From positions 1 to 64,000 of the forward strand of contig CALCCB010000163.1 in the NCBI GenBank assembly GCA_937899625.1: 64,000 nucleotides of DNA. The letters are read 5' to 3'. Below the pieces are notes generated by a model. The model did no database searches. It was not told the origin of the DNA and saw only the letters and a list, made by a program, of their open reading frames with translations. The translations under genes and the position numbers were made by a program. Numbering within the stretch: the stretch's first letter is position 1; each line of letters begins with the position of its first letter. This DNA comes from an uncultured Bacteroidota bacterium. GTDB taxonomy: Bacteria; Bacteroidota; Bacteroidia; Flavobacteriales_D; Crocinitomicaceae. Of the stretch, positions 10,607 to 21,200 are shown in pieces.

Positions 10607-11422
10607 CTAAAAATTCAATGAAAGTCCAAATGTCAATGGATATACCTCTGTTGTTTTTGCTGTGTCGAACAAAGGCATCAAGCTGTAGGTAGCAAATGCG
10701 CCCCATGATCCATATCCCATTCTTGATGTTGCATCAAGCTTAAATGGATTCAAACCATAAATTCCTTTTAACTCCTGCTTGAATTCTTTACCATCGAACT
10801 CACCTGCTCTTTTGATCTTTGAAGTCAAGCGCACACCACCTACAACTCCAGCTGCCAGATAAAAGCTTTTATCGTTGTTCGCAGAAGTACAGAATTCCAA
10901 AAGAAGGGGGACAGTTAAATAAGATGCTTTAAGCTTGTTTTTTGAGTACACATTAACCGTGTCAATAAATGCAATTAAAGTGTCGTTAGAGGCGCTTAAA
11001 ATGTAGTTATCGCTAAACGCGTACTGGTTCCAAGAGAAACCAAGTCCAGTTGTGATGCCAACATACTCTTTTACGATGCCAAATTTGTGTTCTAAAAGGT
11101 TTAGATTCCACGTCATTGATCTTGCTGGATCGTTTTCCCAATAAGGGTGGTCCGCGAAGGAGGTTCCAAAAGAACCATCCGTAAGCATATTAAAACCGAA
11201 ATCCAATCCTGCCCAGTGTGCTTCGAGCTTTCTTTTCGTTTTTGAGTCCGGTGCTGTATCGATGTCATCATCGCTCTCATCATGACCTGCATGGTCGATG
11301 ATCAGTATTTCAGTACTCTTTAAATTGAAGCGTGTTGTATCAGGAACATTTTCAGTTTGTGCAGAAACAATTCCAGTTAGAATTGTAAAAGCGATTGTGT
11401 AAGCTGTTCTTTTCACATTCAT
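10607..11422 (-). CDS. outer-membrane beta-barrel protein
   Basis: Signal peptide (MNVKRTAYTIAFTILTGIVSAQ), alternating beta-barrel pattern, C-terminal ...YPLTFGLSLNF ending in Phe. Confidence 0.75.
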   Translation of the reverse strand: MNVKRTAYTIAFTILTGIVSAQTENVPDTTRFNLKSTEILIIDHAGHDESDDDIDTAPDSKTKRKLEAHWAGLDFGFNMLTDGSFGTSFADHPYWENDPARSMTWNLNLLEHKFGIVKEYVGITTGLGFSWNQYAFSDNYILSASNDTLIAFIDTVNVYSKNKLKASYLTVPLLLEFCTSANNDKSFYLAAGVVGGVRLTSKIKRAGEFDGKEFKQELKGIYGLNPFKLDATSRMGYGSWGAFATYSLMPLFDTAKTTEVYPLTFGLSLNF

Positions 11423-11499
11423 TTTTGTTTTGTGGATAATTCGTTAACGTTTGCAGTAAGACCCACTAACAAATAAAAAGTTACAGCCAGGTAAAAAAT

Positions 11500-11874
11500 T
11501 TACCAATCATTCATGAAACCTTCAATGTCTCTGCGGTCTTTCTTGGATGGTTTTCCTGTCCCGTAATCACGGTAGTTGCTTTGAGCGATCTGGTATTGTC
11601 GAAATTTTTCGATCTCTTCTGTAGGGGTGATGTCGGAAATATATTCTGCCACCAATTTCGAGCCGACTCGTTTATCAAGCAGCTGAACAACCTTATAGGA
11701 AAAGATCGCATTATTTCTGGATACAGAGATTATATCTCCTGTCTTAGGTTCTTTCGAGGGCTTTATTTCAAGGCCATTTACCTTGATCTTTCCCTTACTG
11801 ATCAGCTCGGTTGCCAAGCTTCTCGTTTTTGCCAATCGTACAGACCAAATGTATTTATCCCATCTCAAGCTCAT
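11500..11874 (-). CDS. S4-domain RNA-binding protein (HslR/Hsp15-like)
   Basis: MSLRWDKYIWSVRLAKTRSLATELISKGKIKVNG S4 motif. Confidence 0.9.
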   Translation of the reverse strand: MSLRWDKYIWSVRLAKTRSLATELISKGKIKVNGLEIKPSKEPKTGDIISVSRNNAIFSYKVVQLLDKRVGSKLVAEYISDITPTEEIEKFRQYQIAQSNYRDYGTGKPSKKDRRDIEGFMNDW

Positions 11875-12208
11875 TCTTCAGCTTCTTAGGTAATGAGGAA
11901 AAAATTAATTCATAGGAATGAAGTATCAACTCTTTAAGAAGATCATCAGCAACATCCTCATTAAAGGTTATGGTATTCCAGTGTTGTTTATTCATATGAA
12001 AACCCGGTCGGACAGCGTTAAATTTCTCTCTTAATTCAATTGCTCTTTCGGGGTCACACTTCAAATTCGAAGAAACAGCATGATCCACATCGATCAGCGC
12101 AAACATTTTCCCTCCAACTTTAAATACAAGCGTAGTCTCATCGAAAGGAAATGACTCCGTAACAAATGGTAGCTTAATGCAAAAATCTCTGAATTCCTCT
12201 GAATTCAA
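11855..12208 (-). CDS. MmcQ/YjbR family DNA-binding protein
   Basis: FPFDETTLVFKVGGKMFALIDVD...PGFHMNKQHWNTI family signature. Confidence 0.88.
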   Translation of the reverse strand: MNSEEFRDFCIKLPFVTESFPFDETTLVFKVGGKMFALIDVDHAVSSNLKCDPERAIELREKFNAVRPGFHMNKQHWNTITFNEDVADDLLKELILHSYELIFSSLPKKLKNELEMG

Positions 12209-13320
12209 GCGTAAATCGGCTTCGCGTTGTCAAAATGCCCTAAATTGTACAGCATTCTACCGTGTTCCAAGATTGCCCCATAGAAAGTCGGGTAATCATA
12301 ATATGGTAATCCAAATTCCTCTGCTGTTTCCTTCACTATTTCAGATATATTCCTGTAATGGACATGGCATATACTCGGAAACAAATGGTGCTCGATCTGA
12401 TAATTCAGGCCACCCACGTACCATGACAATAATTTTGACTTTCTTGCAAAATTAGCTGTGTTCAGCATTTGACTTACTGCCCAATCAGCGTCCACATTTC
12501 CAGTTGGGTCCGGGACAGGATAATTTGACACAGGAACCACATGCGCTGGCTGAAAAACAATTCCCAAAATAAACCCAGCAATAAAATGCATCAGGAAAAA
12601 CCCACCCAATATCAACCAAACACTCATGTCAGTCAAATAGATCGGAAGCCCAATGTATAGGGAGAGATAAACTACTTTAAAAATGATTAGAAAAAGAATA
12701 TGCTTGGTCAACGTTGTATGTTGGGATTTCAGTAAATCTTTTTTGTGATATCGAATCGCTTGTGTAAAATCCTTGCTTGTAATCCACATGAATGTCATCA
12801 ATCCATAAAAAAACCAAGCATATAAATGTTGAAAACGGTGTATTCCTAGTCTTTTTGCGTCAGGCGAAAAACGCAATATTGGAACAGGGCTAATGTCTTC
12901 ATCATGGCCATGAACATTGGTGTATGTATGGTGCAACAGGTTGTGTTGTATTCTCCAGTTAAGGTCACTTCCTCCACACATTAACAATGTATAACCCACC
13001 AATTTATTAACAGTTGAGTTCTGCGAATAAGCTCCATGGTTTGCATCATGCATAATTGAAAGCCCAATTCCTGCTAACCCAATACCCATTGCGAGCCAAA
13101 GCAAAATACTGACCCACGAAGGAAGTGATAATGTCAGCATCAATGTAAAAGGAACCCAATACAAGCAAAGCATAACTGCTGTTTTCAAATACATTTGACT
13201 GTTCGCGTGTTTTGAAATATTCCTTTCTTTAAAGTAATTGTTCACTCTTTGTCTCAGAACCTTACTGAAATCTTCGGCATGGGTGCCGGTGTATCTAATT
13301 GGTTTTAATCCCATATTCAT
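12205..13320 (-). CDS. fatty acid desaturase (acyl-CoA/lipid desaturase)
   Basis: Three His boxes: HDANHGAYS, HNLLHHTYTN, QIEHHLFPS. Confidence 0.93.
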   Translation of the reverse strand: MNMGLKPIRYTGTHAEDFSKVLRQRVNNYFKERNISKHANSQMYLKTAVMLCLYWVPFTLMLTLSLPSWVSILLWLAMGIGLAGIGLSIMHDANHGAYSQNSTVNKLVGYTLLMCGGSDLNWRIQHNLLHHTYTNVHGHDEDISPVPILRFSPDAKRLGIHRFQHLYAWFFYGLMTFMWITSKDFTQAIRYHKKDLLKSQHTTLTKHILFLIIFKVVYLSLYIGLPIYLTDMSVWLILGGFFLMHFIAGFILGIVFQPAHVVPVSNYPVPDPTGNVDADWAVSQMLNTANFARKSKLLSWYVGGLNYQIEHHLFPSICHVHYRNISEIVKETAEEFGLPYYDYPTFYGAILEHGRMLYNLGHFDNAKPIYA

Positions 13321-13330
13321 TGTTAAAACA

Positions 13331-13338
13331 CAAAGGTA
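13331..13338 (-). promoter_or_regulatory. -7 element TACCTTTG upstream of the desaturase
   Basis: caaaggta on the + strand is TACCTTTG on the minus strand, just upstream of the ATG. Confidence 0.5.
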
Positions 13339-13417
13339 CGCTTCTTAATTGTTAAATCCACACCTTTCTCATTATCAGTATAACATTCCTATTGAATGAC
13401 TTCGAACATAAATTCAA

Positions 13418-13425
13418 TACCTTTG
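13418..13425 (+). promoter_or_regulatory. -7 element TACCTTTG upstream of ispG
   Basis: TAnnTTTG match with a TTG 23 nt upstream; 21 nt before the ispG ATG. Confidence 0.5.
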
Positions 13426-13446
13426 TTTTAAACGAAAGCATCAATA

Positions 13447-15396
13447 ATGGACCAAAACCTCACTAACAGCAATGTAATCAATCGTTTTTGCAACAATCCT
13501 TATCATCGGGAAAGAATAAAAACAATAGAGGTAAAGGTTGGAATTACAGCAATTGGTGGTGACATTCCTATTCGGGTTCAATCCATGACAACTGCGGATA
13601 CAATGGACACAAAACTGTCTGTTGAACAATCGATTCGAATGATCGATGCTGGTTGTGAACTTGTTCGGTTGACGGCTCCGAGTAAAAAAGAAGCAGAAAA
13701 TCTTCTAAACATTAAACAAGAATTGGTAAAACTAGGATATAATACACCCTTGGTTGCTGATATACATTTTACTCCAAATGCTGCGGAAATTGCTGCCAAA
13801 ATAGTAGAAAAGGTCCGTGTTAATCCAGGAAATTACGCGGATAAAAAGAAATTTGAACACATCGAATACACCGATGAAACTTACCTTGAAGAACTTAAAC
13901 GAATTGAAGAAAAGTTTACTCCATTGATTCAGATCTGTAAAGAACATGGAACAGCGATTCGAATCGGCACAAACCATGGTTCTTTGTCGGATAGGATCTT
14001 GAGCAGATATGGCGACACCCCACAAGGAATGGTAGAATCAGCTTATGAATTCATTAATATTTGTGAGAAAATCGGCTACGATCAACTTGTGATTTCCATG
14101 AAAGCAAGTAATACACTTGTTATGGTTCAGGCTTATCGTTTACTTGTTTCCAAAATGATAGAAAACAACAAATTCTATCCAATTCACCTTGGGGTTACCG
14201 AGGCCGGAGATGGTGAAGATGGCAGGATTAAATCAGCTGTTGGTATCGGCGCATTATTAGAGGATGGAATTGGTGACACCATTAGAGTTTCATTGACAGA
14301 AGAACCTGAATTTGAAATTCCGGTCGCTCAAAAGCTGGTTAGCAAATTCGACAATTTGGGCACAGAACCTTTTCTGCCTTACAACGAATTAAAGCTCCCT
14401 TTCGATCCTTTCAAATATGAGCGTCGTAAAAGCGCAGATATTTTAAACGTCGGGGGGAAACATGTCCCTGTCGTGATTGGTGATCTCTCTGCCAAAGAAA
14501 GTATCACGCCTGCTAATTTGTTTGCATTTGGATACAATTACTCCGTTCAACTGGATAAATGGCACATTAATGATCTCGCTGCAGATTATTTATATGTCGG
14601 TAAAACAAAAATTGATTTCGAATTACCGGGCACACTCGGTGTTATCGCTGACCTTGAACTATTCAAAGAAAAGTACACCGACAAGAAAGGCTACTACGCA
14701 TTGATTGAAAAATTCGATGACGCGATCCTATTCGAAAAGAAAAATAAACCCTATTTCTTCAGGGTACATTGTGAAGAAATAGAAGCGGAGGAGATCAAGA
14801 ATCTACCGAACGCGATCATTGTTTTAACCACACATAGTGACCAATATGTACACCTTTGTCGTTATATCTATTTAATTTTTGCGAATAACAAGATTAATAA
14901 TCCAGTTCTTCTTCACAATATTCAACAAACAGAAGACCCGGAAACCTTCCAATTATATTCTGGAAGTGAAGTAGGTACATTACTCATTGACGGGTTCGGT
15001 GACGGTCTCTTGTTGAGCGGAAAAAATGTTCCAAACTCGCTAGTCAATAGCACATCGTTCGGTATACTTCAAGCCACAAGAACCAGAATATCCAAGACTG
15101 AATACATCTCATGTCCGTCATGTGGTAGAACCTTATTCGATCTTCAAGAAACAACCGCGAAGATCAGAAAAGAAACCAGCCATCTCAAGGGAGTGAAAAT
15201 TGGAATCATGGGTTGTATTGTGAACGGACCAGGAGAAATGGCCGACGCTGACTACGGATATGTAGGTACAGGACCGGGTAAGATCAATCTTTATAAAGAA
15301 AAAACAGTCGTAAAAAGAAATGTGCCTGAAGAAGAGGCCGTCAATGAATTAATTGGCCTAATTAAGGCCTACGGAGACTGGGTTGACCCAAAATAA
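13447..15396 (+). CDS. ispG: (E)-4-hydroxy-3-methylbut-2-enyl-diphosphate synthase, large (three-domain) form
   Basis: IPIRVQSMTTADTMDT, PLVADIHF, GVTEAGDGEDGRIKSAVGIGALLEDGIGDTIRVSLT, C-terminal CPSCGRTLFDLQ and KIGIMGCIVNGPGEMADADYGYVG. Confidence 0.96.
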   Translation: MDQNLTNSNVINRFCNNPYHRERIKTIEVKVGITAIGGDIPIRVQSMTTADTMDTKLSVEQSIRMIDAGCELVRLTAPSKKEAENLLNIKQELVKLGYNTPLVADIHFTPNAAEIAAKIVEKVRVNPGNYADKKKFEHIEYTDETYLEELKRIEEKFTPLIQICKEHGTAIRIGTNHGSLSDRILSRYGDTPQGMVESAYEFINICEKIGYDQLVISMKASNTLVMVQAYRLLVSKMIENNKFYPIHLGVTEAGDGEDGRIKSAVGIGALLEDGIGDTIRVSLTEEPEFEIPVAQKLVSKFDNLGTEPFLPYNELKLPFDPFKYERRKSADILNVGGKHVPVVIGDLSAKESITPANLFAFGYNYSVQLDKWHINDLAADYLYVGKTKIDFELPGTLGVIADLELFKEKYTDKKGYYALIEKFDDAILFEKKNKPYFFRVHCEEIEAEEIKNLPNAIIVLTTHSDQYVHLCRYIYLIFANNKINNPVLLHNIQQTEDPETFQLYSGSEVGTLLIDGFGDGLLLSGKNVPNSLVNSTSFGILQATRTRISKTEYISCPSCGRTLFDLQETTAKIRKETSHLKGVKIGIMGCIVNGPGEMADADYGYVGTGPGKINLYKEKTVVKRNVPEEEAVNELIGLIKAYGDWVDPK

Positions 15397-15436
15397 AAAG
15401 TGTGAAAATTTATTTTTCCGCCCTTGCTATATTATT

Positions 15437-15452
15437 TGTTTCACGTGAAACT
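15437..15452. promoter_or_regulatory. parS: parS-like ParB site TGTTTCACGTGAAACT
   Basis: 15/16 match to the conserved parS TGTTTCACGTGAAACA; overlaps the mnmG stop codon by 2 nt. Confidence 0.85.
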
Positions 15453-17322
15453 ATCTACCCAGATGAATCAAAAGAACAGAAATATCACTTGGTGAAACTC
15501 CACTAACCCTTGAAGCTTGCCCAATTGTAACAGGCTTAATTTTACTAAGCTTTTCTTTCGCTTCAATACTCAGGCTTTTCATTTCTCTGTAATCCAGCTC
15601 TTCCGGAATCTTAACGTTTTCAAGCCTATTCAACTTATTTGCCATTTCTTCTTCACGCTGAATGTATCCCTCGTATTTCAAAACGATCTCAGCCTGTTCC
15701 AAACTATCTGGATGTTCTAATAATACCTCCATAGCAACACTATTGAACTCCTCGCTCCACATTTTCAAATCATCACTAGATACAAATGGTCGTGTAATTA
15801 ATGACGATAATTTCACTTGTTGATCGATCGGGGACGAACCAAGAACCGTTAATCGCTCATTGGCAGCCTCAGGCTTTACACCAATATTACGCATTGCCCG
15901 AATTAACTTATCCGTACCACTTATTTTATTTTCAACTCGTTTCAATGATAAATCATCAGCTAATCCAATTTCATAACCAATTTGAGTCAGTCTAAGGTCT
16001 GCATTATCCTGTCTTAGTAGAATTCTAAATTCCGCCCTTGACGTAAACATGCGATAAGGTTCCTTTGTGCCTTTAGTGATTAGGTCATCTATAAGAACAC
16101 CGATGTAAGCATCATTTCTTCCTAAAACAAACTCCGGAAACTCATGAACCTTTCTGTGCGCATTTATACCGGCCATCAACCCTTGACAAGCTGCCTCTTC
16201 ATATCCCGTTGTTCCATTGATTTGACCAGCGAAATACAAATTATCAACTAATTTAGTCTCCAACGAGTGCTTCAGCTGAGTAGGGGGGAAGTAATCATAC
16301 TCTATAGCATAACCAGGTCTAAACATCTTTGCATTTTCAAAGCCCGGAATACTCTTTAGCGCCTTATATTGAACATCTTCTGGCAAAGAAGTGCTAAACC
16401 CGTTCACGTAGATTTCAACCGTGTTCCAACCCTCTGGTTCAACAAAGATCTGATGTCTTTCTCTATCTGCAAAACGGTTAATCTTGTCTTCGATACTAGG
16501 GCAATATCTCGGACCAGAGCTTTTAATAGCCCCATTAAACATCGGTGACCGATCAAAACCTTCTCTCAATAAATAGTGTGTTTCGAGATTCGTATACGTT
16601 ATATGACATGGTCGCTGGACTTTAAGCGCCTCCGTATTACCAAAACTAAATTTTGAAGGAACTTCATCACCCGGTTGAATTTCCATTTTCGAATAATCCA
16701 ACGATCTTCCATCTATTCTTGGAGGTGTACCGGTCTTCATTCTTCCTGATTCAAAACCCAGCTCAATCAGATCTTCCGTTATTCCAGTTGCCGCCTTCTC
16801 ACCAACACGACCTCCACCAAATTGCTTCTCACCAATATGGATCAACCCGTTTAGAAAGGTACCATTTGTCAATACTATTGCCTTACCATAAATATTCATG
16901 CCAAGACTTGTTTTAACACCAACAGCTTTGCTATTTTCCACCAATAGACCAGAACACATGTCCTGCCAAAAATCCACATTAGGATTTCTTTCTAATAGCA
17001 ATCGCCATTCTTCAGCAAAGCGCATCCTGTCATTCTGGGTTCGTGGTGACCACATAGCGGGCCCCTTAGACCTATTAAGCATTCTAAACTGAATAGCACT
17101 TACATCACTCACATAACCACTACCGCCGCCTAAAGCATCTATTTCTCTTACAATTTGACCCTTCGCAACCCCCCCCATAGCAGGATTGCAACTCATTTGG
17201 GCAATTGTGTTCATGTTCATTGTCACCAATAAAACCTTGCTCCCCATTTTTGCTGCTGCGTTAGCGGCCTCACAACCAGCATGGCCAGCGCCCACAACAA
17301 TCACATCATAACTCGAAATCAT
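15451..17322 (-). CDS. mnmG: tRNA uridine-5-carboxymethylaminomethyl(34) synthesis protein MnmG
   Basis: [24 protein letters not shown] site; [46 protein letters not shown]. Confidence 0.97.
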   Translation of the reverse strand: MISSYDVIVVGAGHAGCEAANAAAKMGSKVLLVTMNMNTIAQMSCNPAMGGVAKGQIVREIDALGGGSGYVSDVSAIQFRMLNRSKGPAMWSPRTQNDRMRFAEEWRLLLERNPNVDFWQDMCSGLLVENSKAVGVKTSLGMNIYGKAIVLTNGTFLNGLIHIGEKQFGGGRVGEKAATGITEDLIELGFESGRMKTGTPPRIDGRSLDYSKMEIQPGDEVPSKFSFGNTEALKVQRPCHITYTNLETHYLLREGFDRSPMFNGAIKSSGPRYCPSIEDKINRFADRERHQIFVEPEGWNTVEIYVNGFSTSLPEDVQYKALKSIPGFENAKMFRPGYAIEYDYFPPTQLKHSLETKLVDNLYFAGQINGTTGYEEAACQGLMAGINAHRKVHEFPEFVLGRNDAYIGVLIDDLITKGTKEPYRMFTSRAEFRILLRQDNADLRLTQIGYEIGLADDLSLKRVENKISGTDKLIRAMRNIGVKPEAANERLTVLGSSPIDQQVKLSSLITRPFVSSDDLKMWSEEFNSVAMEVLLEHPDSLEQAEIVLKYEGYIQREEEMANKLNRLENVKIPEELDYREMKSLSIEAKEKLSKIKPVTIGQASRVSGVSPSDISVLLIHLGR

Positions 17323-17330
17323 TGGAAATT

Positions 17331-17352
17331 TTTTGTTTCACGTGAAACAAAA
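17331..17352. promoter_or_regulatory. parS: perfect parS palindrome (core TGTTTCACGTGAAACA at 17334-17349; 22-bp palindrome TTTTGTTTCACGTGAAACAAAA)
   Basis: 16/16 match to consensus parS; perfect dyad over 22 bp immediately upstream of mnmG. Confidence 0.92.
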
Positions 17353-17373
17353 GTACAACATGTAAAAGGAGAT

Positions 17374-17389
17374 TGTTTCACGTGAAACT
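17374..17389. promoter_or_regulatory. parS: parS-like ParB site TGTTTCACGTGAAACT
   Basis: 15/16 match; overlaps the ybeY stop codon, same geometry as the 15437 site. Confidence 0.85.
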
Positions 17390-17798
17390 AAAAAAGGCGC
17401 AAATAATGATCTTCTTTATTTCTCATAACTACCCGTTCAGATGATGACTTATCACCATATCCACACAAATGCAACACACCATGAACACACACTCTAGCCA
17501 ACTCATTCAAAAACCCCACCTGTTCTTTCAAACTATTTTCTAACACACGATCCACCGAGATAAAAAGATCACCAGAAACCAAGTCCCCTTCACAATAGTC
17601 GAACGTTATAATATCAGTAAAATAATCATGGTCCAAATGACGCCTGTTCATTTCCAACAAATATTCATCGGAGCAAAACACAACCGTGATTGTACCTAAA
17701 TGCTTGTGCTCCTCACTTACTAACGAGGTTAAACCTAAAACAAAAAGTTCCGGCTTAAAACCCGGAACTTCAGCATCTATATTCTCAAAATCGATCAC
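17388..17798 (-). CDS. ybeY: endoribonuclease YbeY (rRNA maturation)
   Basis: C-terminal VHGVLHLCGYGD, a variant of the HGxLHLxGYDH motif. Confidence 0.92.
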   Translation of the reverse strand: MIDFENIDAEVPGFKPELFVLGLTSLVSEEHKHLGTITVVFCSDEYLLEMNRRHLDHDYFTDIITFDYCEGDLVSGDLFISVDRVLENSLKEQVGFLNELARVCVHGVLHLCGYGDKSSSERVVMRNKEDHYLRLF

Positions 17799-18232
17799 TT
17801 CACAAAATAAATTGACACTTTTCTTCCTTCCTCCTCAAACTCAACATCATCCGCCAAATTCTTCATCAAGAAAATTCCACGTCCATTTTCCTTTAATATA
17901 TTTTCTGGGGCAGTAGGGTCGGGTAAGTTGTTATAATCAAAACCAGATCCGGCATCCGTTACACTAAAACAAAACTCCTCCTCCTTATCACCTACGGATA
18001 CACCTACTTTTAAATGTACCGCTCCTTTATTTCCATGTTCAATCGCATTATTCACTGCTTCGGTAACAGCAATCAGAACATTTCCATAAAAATCCTCATT
18101 CACACCCAATCTGGAACAAACCTTATCTACCAATGATTCCACTTTCGGGATTTCTTGAAATGTAGAAACGATCTCCAAATCTTCAATTAACACAAAACCT
18201 TCTTTCATATACAACCGCTGAGTTATTCTCAA
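17795..18232 (-). CDS. RsbW-like ATP-binding (HATPase_c_2) anti-sigma/serine kinase family protein
   Basis: VTEAVNNAIEHGNKG N-box and VTDAGSGFDYNNLPDP / NGRGIFLMKNLADDVEF G-box. Confidence 0.88.
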   Translation of the reverse strand: MRITQRLYMKEGFVLIEDLEIVSTFQEIPKVESLVDKVCSRLGVNEDFYGNVLIAVTEAVNNAIEHGNKGAVHLKVGVSVGDKEEEFCFSVTDAGSGFDYNNLPDPTAPENILKENGRGIFLMKNLADDVEFEEEGRKVSIYFVK

Positions 18233-21200
18233 AGTTGCCTATTGAAATATTCATTCGCTTTGTCCCTATAATACTTGTTTAAACTCGGGTCCACTGAACG
18301 CAACATCTCAATTTGTCGCAACTTTTCGTGGTTATACTCATCAAAACGAATTTGGTTACCATTATTGATGTTTTTTCCAGACTTACTCTCACGTTTCTCT
18401 TCGAAACCCCTCTCCATAATGGCTTTCTCACTCTCCAAAAGACGTGTTAATATGTCCTTCTGTCTATTCAAGGTTTCCTTCGTAAAATTCTTGTTTATCA
18501 ACTCTTTTTCTTGTTGCTCCAACTCTTTGATCAATGGATTAAGTTTATTCCCAGACCCCTTACCATTCCTATTCAATTCATTGCGCAACTGCTCCAAACG
18601 TTGTCTAATAGCCGTCTGCTCAGCTGCCATTTTAGCTATTTCTTTGTTCCCTAATCCGAGCATATTCTGACCCTGACTACCTGGCTTATTTCCCATACCT
18701 TCTCCCGGTTTGTCCCCTGGTTTATTACCGCCTGGATTCATGCCTTTTTGCATATTCTCTAACTGTTTCTTCAACATTTGTTTCATATCACCAGTAGACA
18801 TAGAATTACCCGATTTAGGCTTTCCTTTTCCTCCAGGATTATTACAACTTCCAGAACCCTCCATCATGCTTTGCATTTGCTGTTGCATACTTTGAAGGAT
18901 CTCGTTTAAAAGAAGAGCAAGATTATTATATGAAGTCATAACAAATTGCTGATGAACTCCCAGGGCATCCTTTCTTCTTTCATCAATATCCTCTAACGCT
19001 AAATCATGATTCTTTTTAATCGAATTTAATTCTCTATCGATAAAAGAGGCGATTTTTGGCTGTCGTTTAGCAAGCGCCATTAGACTATCTCTCACTTGAC
19101 GAGTATCATCGATTATTCTTCTTTGTTTACGTCCTAAACGCTTATAAACAGGGTCAGCATCATTGATCCTCTTGAACCTTAACATTACTTCCTCCTGGTC
19201 AAAGCTGAGCGTCATAAGACTCTCCAGAATATTTCTGAGTGAATTGATATCCTCTTCCTGTTGTTGTTTGTTGGAACTCTGTTGCATCGCATCAAGCGAT
19301 TCAGCCATTTTCTTCATTTCATCGGCTGCTCCCTGCTGTTTTTCACCTGCTTTCTTTTCTTTATTGTTTTGAAGATCCTCACTCGCACCTTTCATGTTTT
19401 CTTTAATCTCTTCCTCCTTATCAAAAGCACTATCAATGTCCATTGGATTACTCAACTCCTTATTGAGTTCGTTTAGCTCATTTACATCCTCTTTGAGCTC
19501 ACTAAATTTTTCGTTCAATTTTTCTTGTTCCTCTTGTGCCTTCTCTTTTGATAGTTCATCCTTTTCTATAGCCTCTTTCAACTCCTCCTGTTCCTTGGCA
19601 AGGTTTTTCAGCTCCTTCTCTATGTCGTCAATCTTTTCGTTCACTTGAAGCCTTTTCAGCATCTCTAAGCTTCTATCCAGCTGATTCTTCATATCATCTG
19701 AAGTAGTCTCTATATCATCCAGTTTATCCTTTAGATCGTTTTTATTGTTTTCTTTCATTAATTCCTCTAGCTGGTCAAGTAGATTCATTAATTCTTCATC
19801 CATCAACTCCTCTAATAACTTCTCGATCATTTCCTGTTTTTCTAACAGCTCCTGATCTACCTCACTCAACTGATTTTTCTCTTCTAGGCTATTTGATAAT
19901 TCATTGTTCAATTGTTCCAGAGACTTGAAAAGGTCTTCTTGTTTCTGCTTCAATTCTTGGAGTTTATTCTGCTTATTCCAATCTGATGATTTTGAATTCA
20001 GAACATCCTTTTTAAGCTTATTTAGATCCTTCTGGAAATCCTGTGTTCGGTTTAATAAGTCTTTAAAGTCCTCTTTGGCTTTTTCAAGTTCTGAATCCCT
20101 TGTTTCGTTTAGCTCCTCCAACGTCGGCAATTGATAATTATAAACCGCTGAGCGTGTTGTTTTCGAACCATTTACAGCATCATTATCAGAAACCACAAAG
20201 TAATATTCAATCTTATCTTTAAGCTTTAACTCTTCTCTTCTAAAGTCTACAGCAAAATCAAAGCGCTGATCCGTACCTGATACAGATCGTACGTTCATTC
20301 TTTGCTCTTTCTTTTTTCCGTTTTCTGAAATGATCGTATAAACAAATTGTAATGACCTAAGCCCATGATCATCCCCTATCTTCCCTGAAAAGAAACGAAG
20401 GCCATCAGAAAGAGAGTCTTGAAGTTCTTCGACAGATATAGTTGGATACGCATCTTTGATCACAGAAATGGTAAACTTCATTGAATCCGTTTTATCAGTC
20501 GTGCTACTCTTCAACCAAATAGTTACCGGAGTATCATCGGTTATGACACTCCTCTGTTTAAACCCATTCGTTTTGAATAAGCTCTGCTTTGATCCTATCT
20601 TAAACCTGAGATTTCTTGTATTTTTTGTGATCACATTCCAGTCAATTGTCGTTCCTTCAGGAATAGTCATATCACCGGCATTTGCAATCGTTTCGTTCTT
20701 CAATCCTAAATACTCAGGATAATTCAAGGTAGCATCCAGTTTGCCAATGATTGCCTTTCCAACGAGCTTGATTTCGTACGGTTCACTTTCAAAGTCATTG
20801 GCTAAAAACTTAAATTCTGATGATCTTTTAGGTTTTCTAATTACGCCTTCAAACTTGTTCTTCGCTTTCCTGGTCATCAAAAACTTCCCATTTTCGCTAA
20901 TCAGATATACAAATTCTGGCAATTGCTCCCCTCTCAGTTCCAATGACACATCAAGGTCTTCACCTTCTTCAAGTGTAAGATCCTTTGTCTGTAAAACAAA
21001 ATCAAACGGCGCTTCAATCTTAAACTCCTCGTCATAATTAACGATCCGCTCTGTTCCTTGAGTAAGCATCGATGGTGCTGCCACGCCAATCACAACCAGC
21101 AATGCAAATACTGGTAGTAAATATTTTACGTAACGTCTATTCTCTTTTAGATCAATGGCTGATGCGAATGGCACAACCGCCAGTTCCGATGATCTCTGAA

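Noticed and set aside
13447-15396. Enlarged IspG as a novel fusion
   Set aside because: The large IspG form with an inserted domain is an established variant in Bacteroidota, Chlamydiae and plants.
17441-17475. Possible DnaA boxes next to the parS cluster (cttatcaccatatccacac)
   Set aside because: No 9-mer fits TTATNCACA; sequence is within ybeY.
18275-20134. Series of plus-strand ORFs (131 aa, 84 aa and others) rich in Ser/Phe/Cys
   Set aside because: Antisense of the DUF4175 coiled-coil; low complexity, overlapping one another in different frames.
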